From positions 42,941,124 through 43,005,123 of the forward strand of contig CM039512.1 in NCBI GenBank assembly GCA_022432975.1: 64,000 nucleotides of DNA, written 5' to 3'. Source of the DNA: Begonia masoniana (taxonomy: Eukaryota; Streptophyta; Magnoliopsida; Cucurbitales; Begoniaceae). Every line of letters starts with the position of its first letter. Position 1 is the first letter of the stretch. Below the pieces are notes generated by a model. It did not search any database and was not told the DNA's origin. It saw only the letters and a program-made list of their open reading frames with translations. Shown piece by piece: positions 55,727 through 64,000 of this stretch. Made by a program: the position numbers and the translations under genes.

Positions 55727-56760
55727 CAGACTATGAGCCATGAGCTTTAACAAAATGAGAAATGGCAAAAAGAACATCACAATGGTAGGTGCCCTAGCTA
55801 ATTTATCCCGTGGGTCAGGGTTAGGTACAAGTGTTTAGTGGAATAGGTGAGGGTCGGGTAGTAGTTGAGTTGTGTTGGACCCGCTAAAATTGGGTTTAGG
55901 ATTAAGTTTATTTTATTTTGGGAAATTAACAGTTTAGACTTTAAAGTAACCAGTTTTTTCGATTTAAACCTTAAAGTAAAATATTTCACGATCCAAACTT
56001 TAAAGTATTAAAAACGTAACAAAACAAACCTTGGCGCACGTCCTATCACTGTCTGTTCCCGAAGTTTGCTTTAGAACGGACAGACTATTGAAAACAGAGT
56101 CCGTCCGGCCCATAGAACGGACGGACTCTTGCAAAAGACCGTCCGTCCGTTAGAGAATTTAGCCTAGAACAGACAGACCCTTAAAATCATGGTCCGTCCG
56201 TTCTTTAAGTTAGGGCTAGAGAGGACGGTCATGATCGTCCAATGGTGCGTCTGTTCTCTTAATTATATTCAGTCCAGAGAGCTTTCCGAACCTATTCGCA
56301 CGACGAAAAACTTCTCGGGATCGATTTTCATTACAACGTCCAACGATTTTGTTGCATAAATTCGATCGAAACTTACTCTAGGGTATGAATTTATCGTTTT
56401 TACATTATTTAGTTCGATTTTTAGGTAACAAATTTGAGATATCCCAAATTTTCACAGAGAGGACGGTCACCACTGTCGGACAGTGCGTCCGATATCCAGA
56501 TTTTTGATCCAACCTTGTGCTCTGATCTCCGACGATTCGGCCGAAATTGTTCCAGGTTATGTATCAATTTTGAATTGATTTGTTTTGATTTTGAATTGTT
56601 TGGTTTGTGTTTGAATTGTTTGGATCAAAATTTCGAACCAAATTTGAATTGTTTGGTTCAAAATTTCGAACCAAATTTTCGATTTTGAGTAAATTGGTTT
56701 GTGTCTGAATTGTTTGGTTCAAATTTTTTATTTTGAATTGTTTACAGATATTCCTCGTAA
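55727..56760 (+). repeat. MULE 5' subterminal region with mixed-orientation repeats
   Basis: 56040-56290 contains many copies of GAACGGACGGACTC-like words and their inverse GTCCGTCCGTTC, alternating in orientation, and GGACGGTCA words recur to 56490. They precede the MULE transposase ATG at 56761 and look like subterminal repeats of the transposon. The exact terminal inverted repeat was not found. 55727-55910 is unassigned. Confidence 0.6.
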
Positions 56761-58865
56761 ATGGCTGAGAGATTGGTTAATGCAGATGAACCTACGAACA
56801 TTGAGTGGTATATGGAAGAGCACGCTCCCATATACGATGATATTCAACTATTTGATCATTTAGAGGGTGAAGGAGAAATATAGGTGCATTCAATATCGCA
56901 AACATTAGACGATGAGCTTCGTGAACCGTTTAATTCGGATGATGACGAGGCACAAAGTATACGAGTAAGGGCAGAAAATTCGGGTGATTTTGCTATGAGT
57001 AGACAATATGGTTCTTTAAAGGCCATTAGAGACGAAGTACGAGATTATGCTTTGAAAAAAGGATTTGATATCAAATTTGTTAAAAGTGAGAAGAAGAGAC
57101 TCACGGCAAAATGTCAAGGTGGAGATTGTAATTGGCATCTGCATGCTTCGGTCATGCAAAATGAGGTGACCTTTCAAATAAAGTTCTATTGTAATGATCA
57201 CAACTGTGCAAGGACACTTGATAATTGACACGCTTCGGCAAAGTTGTTGGCAATGTATGATTCAGATAGGTTCAAAAGTCAACTTGACCGGCCTATTCCT
57301 GATATTATCAAGACAGTGATGAAGGAACATAAGGTGAACATTAAGCCAAGTCTTGCGAGAAGAGGAAGAAGCAAAGCTAAAGAACTTAATTACAGGAGGG
57401 GCGAAGAACAATTCAAACTACTATGTTCGTACTCAGAAGAATTATTCAGATCAAATCCAGACAGTACAGTGAAATTACATGGTTACGTGGCGGGTGAAGG
57501 GCGAGATGGGAAGATGATATTTGAAAGAATATACATACGTATGACTGCTTGTGTGGCAGGTTTGTTGGTACAGGGCAGACCTATTATATGTTTAGATGTA
57601 TGTCATTTAAAGGGCTCCTGCCCCAGCCAATTACTCACGATCGTAAGTATTGATGGCAACGATGACGTATATCCCATTGTCGTTGCCAATGTGGAGACAG
57701 AATGCAAGAACTCATGGATGTGGTTTTTGGAGTTATTGCAGGACGATTTAGGCATTGACTGTGGACGAGGATGGACATTTATGTCGGATCGATAAAAGGT
57801 ATATATTATTATTACTATTATTATTATTCGGGCGTTGTAGTTATATTGTTTTATACTGAGTTTGTTTTTCTTTAAAATTTCAGGGGTTGTTGGCTACTCT
57901 GGACGATACATTTGGTTTAGCTGAACACCGTTTTTGCCAAAGGCATATGTATACAAACTTCAAAGGACGATTTCGGGGCATAGCGTATAGAGATGCTATA
58001 GTGGAATGCAGCAAGGGCAACCACAAGAAAATATTTTGAGATAGCAATGAGGAAAGTGCATGAGCTAAACCCGGATGCCCATGCATGGCTTTGACGAACA
58101 CCCCCTAGCAGTTGGGCTACTCATGCATTTTTGCTAATTCCTAATTGTGAATTGGGCTTGAAGAATTTATGCGAATCTTTCAATTCAGCTATATTGCCGG
58201 TCAGGGACAAACCGATCCTGACCATGTTCGAGATTATTCGAAAGACTATGATGACTCGAATTGTAAAAAAAATATGAAGAGATGTTCAAGTCAGACGATG
58301 TGTTGTGTCCTAAGTTTTGGAAAAAGCTAGAGAATCTCAAAGAGGCAGCTCACAGTTGGAGTACTGAGTTAGCGGGAGGTGCACGGTTTGAGGTCAGCAA
58401 CGGCAACGAACAATATGTCGTTGACCTGAATGAAGGCATGTGCACATGTCGGAGGTGGGAGCTTACTGGAATCCCATGTGTTCATGTCATTCCATGCATT
58501 TCTTTCATGAGAGAGTCGGTGAAAAATTTTGTTCGTATATACTATCATTGGGATATATATTTGGAGATGTACTCACACTTCATTCGTCTCATTAATGGCC
58601 AACAAATGTGGCCGGAACTAGAGAATCGGACCCTACTCGTTCCACCCGAGAGAAGACCTCAACCTGGTAGGCCGAAAAAGAAAAGAGTGCGCGATGTCGA
58701 AGCCTTCTACGTCGATAATTTCTAAGAAGAAGTTTATGATGTCGTGTGGTAAATGTTGGCATCAAGGGCATAACAGTTACACATGTCCTGAGAGGGGATC
58801 TAGTTCAGGTGCTGCTACTTTGCGTGACACATTTATGGGTTTCCAGACATTTGATGGGACTCAGG
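56761..58865 (+). pseudogene. MULE (MuDR-type) transposase, decayed
   Basis: From the ATG: MAERLVNADEPTNIEWYMEE, then a TAG at about 56881. Next come the DBD_Tnp_Mut-type segment VRDYALKKGFDIKFVKSEKK...CQGGDCNWHLHAS, a TGA at 57226-57228, the MULE domain ICLDVCHLKG (first catalytic Asp), LLTIVSIDGNDDVYPIVVAN and WMWFLELLQDDLG, and FMSDR where TAA replaces the expected CAA of SDRQKG. A probable intron follows (GTATATATT to TTTCAG, to 57882), then GLLATLDDTFG..EHRFCQRH, a frameshift near 58270, the SWIM finger CTCRRWELTGIPCVHVI (C-x-C..C-x-H) and a CCHC knuckle CGKCWHQGHNSYTC. It cannot make an active enzyme. Confidence 0.9.
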
Positions 58866-58889
58866 TATATTTTTCACATTATTCTCTAA

Positions 58890-60290
58890 ACAAACTAGGA
58901 TTATTATGTTATAATATAACTTTGTTTTTGTACCTTTCGATTGATAATGTAACCTCCACTTGTTTAGTCACATTGAATTCACCACATTCCCCTAGCCATT
59001 GTAGCTTGTAAGACTTGTGATGTCTATCAGTCTTCAAATTCAACTTTTGTACCATTAATGTGCTCACCACGTTAGTGCGACTCCTATTATCGATAATTAA
59101 AGTACACACCTCATTATTCACATGGCATGTAGTATGAAATTTGTGTTCTTGTTGCACTTCATATCCATCCTCCTTAAGTTGTATATTTAATGTTCGCCTA
59201 ATAACTCGTCTTTCACCGGTTCCTCCACATCCACATCACTACAATCTTCCAACGGTGACATCTCATTATCACTTGAACTTACGCTTTCCACATCACCATT
59301 AACAAAACCATTATTCTTTTATTCGGACAATTTGAAGCGATATGTCTGAACCCTTGCCATTGAAAACACTTAATTTCATGGATTCTAGTTGTTGAAGGAT
59401 TTTTAGTCTTGTCTTTTTGTCAAAAAACATTAGTAGCCGTGATTTTGCTCTTAGGTTCCTATCTTGGTTTTGACTTTTCATCCTACCAGTTTGATTTCCA
59501 AGATGTACTCGAAGTTGATCCCATCTTAGAATTCATTTTCGCCTTTAGTTGTCGTTCGACGTTGATCGATTTACGAAGCAACTCCTCCATATCAACATAG
59601 TGTTGTAAGTCCACTACATCTGCGATTTCTCGATTTAACCCTCCAATAAATCGTGTCATAGTTGCTTCGACGTCTTCCTCCACGTTAGCCCTTATCATGA
59701 ATATTTTCATTCTTTATAATACTCATGTACGCTTTTATAACCTTGAGTCAAATTTTGGAGTTTTGACACAAGTTTCTATAATAGTGTGATGGAACAAATA
59801 TTTTTTTCATGTGTGCCTTCATGTCCTCCCATTTGCGAATGAGTTGGTCACCATATCTCTTCTGGTTCTTTACTAATTGATCATACCAAATACTAGAGTC
59901 ATCCTTGAACTCTATTGTAACCATTTTAAGCTTTTATCCTCCGTGTAATTTAAGAATTCAAATGCTAGGTTCACTTTTCTTTCCCAATCCAAATAAGTTT
60001 CGAGATCACTCTTCCCTTGGAAATGAGGTATATTTACCTTAATAGTTCTTATATCACCATCCTCTCAATTTGCTTCAAACCTTTTTTCTCTTTTGTAATT
60101 ATCATTCGCAAACAATTCCTCCTGTTCGTATGTCATTGATGCTTTACCTTTCCTTGCATGGCTTGTCGTTGGTGACTCCATTCTATCTAACCTCATATTT
60201 AGTGCTCTAAATTGATCTTGTATAGTCTTCATGAACATCCTTGGATCAAAATTAGAGTGTTCTCTTTCCCTACTCATGGTATGGTCCACA
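58890..60290 (-). mobile_element. Gypsy gag-protease relic
   Basis: On the minus strand, 60289-60065 gives a gag N-terminal part (FRALNMRLDRMES). 59710-59483 gives [20 protein letters not shown] and [15 protein letters not shown], typical of plant gypsy gag. About 59370-59320 gives CFQWQGFRHIASNCP, a CCHC knuckle with one Cys changed to Trp. 59157-58909 gives FHTTCHVNNEVCTLIIDNRS, the retropepsin region with the catalytic D-G changed to D-N. RT and integrase are missing. All pieces are separated by stops or shifts. Confidence 0.83.
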
Positions 60291-60804
60291 ATTTTGAATA
60301 ATCAACAATTAAAAAGAAGAGATAAACAAACTAAAAAATTATGTTAGTTAAACATACATCTCTCACTCCCTCACGTGTTTGCACTCGATAGATGTTATTT
60401 CATTTGTGTTTCGCTGAAAAATTAAGGTTTTTTCTATAATATGCTAACTCTCATGCCTTTTACCACTAAATCTTCCATTTTGGTTTTTTTTGCAAAACCC
60501 AATTAAGAAACAACATTCAACAAATAAAAAACTGTCAAGATCAAACTTTATTGCTTAAAATTCAAACATTCAAGAATAGTCAAATCAATGGTAGAATTGA
60601 AATAAGACAACAATTCGAATAAGAACAATAATTCGAATAAGAACGATTTGAATATTCAAAGAACAATTATCTTCAAAATTTCAGAACAAATTTTCAAATT
60701 TCAAGGAGATAACTTTTTTCGAATTTCTTTTTTAAATTGAAGAATTTTCAAACAATTAAATGCTAGATTTGACGACAAGAAGAAAAAAAATAACGTAATC
60801 AAGG

Positions 60805-60807
<3 letters not shown>
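60291..60807. other. AT-rich, unassigned
   Basis: No gene or repeat recognised; a repeated TTCGAATAAGAACAAT-like phrase occurs at about 60610-60650. Confidence 0.5.

Positions 60808-60842
<35 letters not shown>
60808..60842. repeat. (AT)n microsatellite
   Basis: About 17 AT dinucleotides immediately left of an LTR-like start. Confidence 0.95.
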
Positions 60843-60843
<1 letters not shown>

Positions 60844-60846
<3 letters not shown>

Positions 60847-61943
60847 AATGCTCCGAATGCAAGAAGAGACCAATAATTATAGCAACGAACCTTGTCACGC
60901 CTTCTTACATGAAAGACCAATAATTATAGCAACGAACCTTGCCGTGCCTTCTTACAATGGTACTTGCCGAATTTTCTTGTTTTCTATCGCCACTTTTAAT
61001 TTTCCACCACTTCCTTATTTTCTTCTTACCATTACCATGATTCCTTTATTTCTTCGAAGGTGTTACTCTCTCAACTACTTCCAATAGCTCTATTGATCCA
61101 ACACTTGAAATAACAATTCAACTTTGACTTTGGTAACAATTTATTACATGCCTTTGAAGCCATCCAAATTGTTGCTTCAATTATATATGTCCTGTTATTG
61201 ATTCAACCCATTATCCTTATAGGTCAAAGGGAAATGTCTCCTCCATTGAAAATTGTTGAGTGACTCCCAATGCTACTGATGACGTGTCACGATCAAAAGT
61301 GTTGATTCTTTTGTAATCCGACGGATGTCATTTGTTCCAGCTTTGTACAGATAGAGTCGAGTTTTTCTGGCAGAATACTTCTTCTTCTGTTTTTGTATTA
61401 GCTTCCCTTTCATTCCCACCTTTTCCATTCAATTATTGCATGTAAATTTCCTTTGAATTTTCTTATTGGTTGTTAAGTCCTTTTGACTTTTCAAACACAC
61501 CTTTTTGGTTTTAACTTTTTCAACTCTTTTCTCCTCCTTCCTTCCAACGTGATGGCCATCTTTAACCACTTCTTTCATTTATTTTTCCAAGTTTTTATTT
61601 CACACAATTATTTGAATTTGACTGGCTTAATTACTTTAACTTTTTCTTTTCTTTTCTTTTATTTTATTCATAATTCCTTTTAAAATTATCATTCAACCCT
61701 CCTTTTCTCTCATGCAATCCCAACGTGGTTGCCTCCTTCGATTCAAGTCTCCATTAAATTTTTCTAACTCATTTTCTATTGGTTGTTAAGTCCTTTTGAC
61801 TTTTCAAACCATTGGCATTGTTTTTCTCTTCCCACTTTATATACTAATATAACTTGCTAGAAAAATCTTAGAACTAACCTTAACCTCTTCTAATAGTCTA
61901 ATTTAAGGGCTACATACGTTTTAAGAAAATTTCGGGTGTTACA
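60844..61943 (+). repeat. LTR-like sequence followed by a primer site
   Basis: It starts TGTAATGCTCCGAATG and ends TTCGGGTGTTACA, inverted TGTAA/TTACA ends as in plant gypsy LTRs. GTATCAGAGC (61944-61953), part of the initiator-tRNA primer site, follows directly. No second copy is in the window, so the rest of the element is either missing or replaced by the Cassandra-like unit to the right. Confidence 0.6.
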
Positions 61944-62428
61944 GTATCAGAGCTTGTACCCAACCTGAAATGTGGCCAACGAGGACGTTGGGCCCCCGGG
62001 GGGGGTGATTGTGATGACCCAAATGGACACGTATGAGGAGGAACCACCCAGTGCTCCGCGAATCCCGAGTGGGACTTGGGCCAGAGAGTGACGTGCTGGG
62101 TTAAAACTCTGCGGATCCCGAGTTGGACTTGGGCCGGAGGGTTCGTTAGTAGAAAGGGGGGTCGTCACAATCTCACATCGCTTGGGGAAGTATTTAGAAA
62201 TGAAACATATGTAAGGAAACCCTCCCAAGATAGTAAGACGCGTTTTGGAGCACAATTGGCAACGGATCCCATAAGAACTCCGAAGTTAAAAGTGCTTCGG
62301 CAAGAGTAGTACCAGGTTAGGTAACCGACTGGGAAGTCCTCGCCAAACAAAGCCGTGAGGGGAGGATATTGGGTTACGGCCCAATCCCCAGAGCGGACAA
62401 TATCTTACTGGCAAAAAGGGTCGTTACA
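61944..62428 (+). mobile_element. Cassandra-like 3' end: internal domain plus LTR
   Basis: A 66-bp internal stretch runs from the primer-site remnant to a purine-rich GGGGGGGGTGAT tract. The LTR (62010-62428, TGTGATGACCC to GGGTCGTTACA) follows. The LTR resembles 37771-38126 but has an extra part with two similar segments ending GAGT-GGACTTGGGCC (about 62060-62080 and 62108-62136). It contains a 5S-like segment at about 62262-62344: GGATCCCATAAGAACTCCG, GCAAGAGTAGTACCAGG and CTGGGAAGTCCTCG. This copy is closer to true 5S than the first. The 5' LTR is not of the same sequence, so the unit is a hybrid or truncated. Confidence 0.75.
62262..62344 (+). ncRNA. 5S-rRNA-like segment inside second LTR
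   Basis: Matches the 5S internal control region well around CGAAGTTAAA.GTGCTT, AGAGTAGTACCAGG and GACTGGGAAGTCCTCG. It is part of the retroelement LTR. Confidence 0.65.
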
Positions 62429-62657
62429 GTAATTGTTTTGGGAGGTGATTTTCGTTAGATTCTATCAATGGTCTCCAAAAGGCAATAGAAATGCAATTAT
62501 AGATTCAACTCTTCTAAAGTCTTATTTGTGGCCCATTATGACGAAAATTAAACTTGTCACAAACATGAAAGCTTCATATCATTTATCGCTCTCTAACTTC
62601 TTATTGCGAGTTGGAAGTGGTAATGAAGAAACATATGCTCAGAATTACATAGCATTG
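62427..62657 (+). pseudogene. Helitron PIF1-like helicase fragment
   Basis: IVLGGDFR (Walker B-like region of Helitron helicases, normally followed by Q-ILPV) is followed by a stop, then ILSMVSK. After a frameshift come NAIIDSTLLKSYLWP and KLVTNMKASY (usual: STI..S.LW...V..LT.NMRL) and FLLRVGSGNEE (W.L.IGDG). It is cut on the left by the Cassandra-like LTR end and on the right by a TGTAACGACC start at 62658. Helitron helicases unwind DNA during rolling-circle transposition; only about 75 codons remain. Confidence 0.82.
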
Positions 62658-64000
62658 TGTAACGACCATAAAATTTAAATTTCCTAAATTTCAAACCCTA
62701 TTAAATTTTTCTCCAATTTAATCATCAAATCAAATTGGATTAGGTCATTTCTAAACCCTAATTTTACTACATTCATAAATTCTCAATCAAAAATCACGCG
62801 GAAGCTTTAAAACTATTTAATAATCCCAATTATATTTATTTTATAATTGAACAAATACATAAATATCAATAAATCCTCAATTATCATTCATTTGAATACA
62901 TGAATATCATTTAACTATATTTATTATAATCTAACATATCTTATTCTACCTCATAAGTCAAAATAATTAGTAATATGAATATCATAACCATGTAGTGTCT
63001 AAACTCTCGAATACTCCAAATTAAAATTTTCATAAAACTAAACATTAAATTTAATGCTAATTAATTCACAATTTCTAAATCTAATTAAATCCTCAAAGCA
63101 TGATACACGAATAAACTAATTATCTAGTCATACTAATATCAATATTACATCCTCAAGAATACAAAAAATAATAAACTAATTATCTACTCAAATAATAATA
63201 ATATCGTTTACGTAACTATTTACTCCAATTATTTGTTTTACGCTATTTGATCATCAGTCACCTTGTGTATATGCTCACCTACAACTGGAAGAATCTAGAT
63301 CGGCAATAATTGCTCCTCAACAAAATTTATCTACATCACAAAACTACTAATTAGAATTAATCTCAGCAAGGAAAACACCTGCAGTTGCAAATTAATATCA
63401 CGTGTTATCGAATCCAGATTTAACAGTTACATACTGGTTGTAACTCATTTTTCAAACTTCGTTCAGGCTTTCATTAGCCATCACATATTTTCTATCAATT
63501 CCAACTTAATAGTTATATACTGGTTAGAACTCATTTTTTAACATTCGTTTAGGCTTAGCCATCTCATTTTCGTTTAGGTTTTTCCATCTCATTTTCGTTT
63601 AGGCATAGCATCCTCATTGTCTTTCAACAGTTAACATCTTATTGTCGTTCAGGCGTAGCCATCTTATTGTCGTTCAGGCATAGCCATCTCATTTCGTTCA
63701 GGCGTAGACATCTTATCGTCGTTCAGTTGTAGCCATCTCATCGTCGTTCAGTCGTATCCAATCTCATTATCATTCAGGCTTTGTCATCATATAATTTTTG
63801 TCAATTCCATCAGATTTATACAAGTAAAAAATGTTGTTTTTAAGGATTTTTGTTTAATTTAAGGTTTGCGTAAAATTAATAAATTCTTTAAGCCGTGGGG
63901 TTAAAGGGTAATTTTGTAAAATTTGATAAATAGGGTTAGGAAAACCCTATTCCCTTTTTATTTGCTTGGAGCCGCCAAGGAGGAAAGGAGAGGGAGAGAG
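62658..64000. mobile_element. LTR-like sequence running off the window
   Basis: Begins TGTAACGACCATAAAATT, an LTR-like start that interrupts the Helitron fragment. AT-rich DNA follows, then the 27-bp tandem repeats at 63549-63785 and a short purine-rich end (GGAGGAAAGGAGAGGGAGAG). No coding sequence is visible. The end lies outside the window, so identity as an LTR is inferred. Confidence 0.5.
63549..63785. repeat. About 27-bp degenerate tandem repeat
   Basis: Eight to nine imperfect units with the core CGTTCAGGCGTAGCCATCT; early units read CGTTTAGGCTTAGCC or have small deletions. Confidence 0.88.

Overview
The window looks like nuclear DNA of a eudicot plant. It is AT-rich, it carries one intact multi-exon plant gene with plant-type introns, and most of the rest is layered plant transposable elements: SIRE-type copia, Ty3/gypsy, TRIM and Cassandra-like elements, MULE, hAT-like foldbacks and a Helitron remnant. 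The species cannot be fixed from the sequence alone. No bacterial feature and no CRISPR array was seen.

Layout. 1-2617 is a perfect 22-bp tandem array, followed by the tail of a gypsy LTR that probably gave rise to it. 3001-4680 is a rearranged partial copy of NHX-locus DNA that carries a tiny TRIM retroelement. 4769-5275 holds a poly-C run and a hairpin-rich GC island. 6260-6863 is a GeBP/STOREKEEPER-like pseudogene. 7366-23303 is an apparently intact endosomal Na+(K+)/H+ antiporter gene of the NHX5/NHX6 class, with 22 coding exons and 532 residues. Three of its introns look U12-type, two of them AT-AC. Its long introns hold gypsy, copia, TRIM, MITE and possible LINE relics. 23953-24802 is an 850-bp near-palindromic foldback transposon. 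25919-31363 is a copia element lacking integrase and RT. Its gag is split by a SIRE-family solo LTR, which is itself split by a small LTR. 31706-32048 is a SKP1-like pseudogene. 32726-34088 (minus) is a three-exon gene for an unrecognised acidic, serine-rich protein of 277 residues.

From 36 kb to the end the window is almost entirely mobile DNA. It contains a diverged copia copy (36180-36772), a Cassandra-like LTR with a 5S-rRNA-like segment (37771-38126), and a gag-only gypsy element on the minus strand (38127-55726). A 10.4-kb SIRE-type copia element (42922-53366) with an intact 5-bp target duplication sits inside one gypsy LTR. It encodes gag, a frameshifted pol and a 748-residue extra ORF. 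Then follow a decayed MULE transposase (56761-58865), a gypsy gag/protease relic (about 58900-60290), an LTR with primer-binding site (60844-61953), a second Cassandra-like LTR (62010-62428), a Helitron helicase scrap (about 62427-62657) and an LTR-like sequence with 27-bp tandem repeats running off the end.

Only two host genes look functional: the NHX antiporter and the 277-residue minus-strand gene. The rest records repeated insertion, solo-LTR formation and decay. The strongest points for follow-up are the three U12-type introns, the 748-residue extra ORF of the SIRE element, the 22-bp array born inside an LTR, and the triple nest in the 27-29 kb copia gag.
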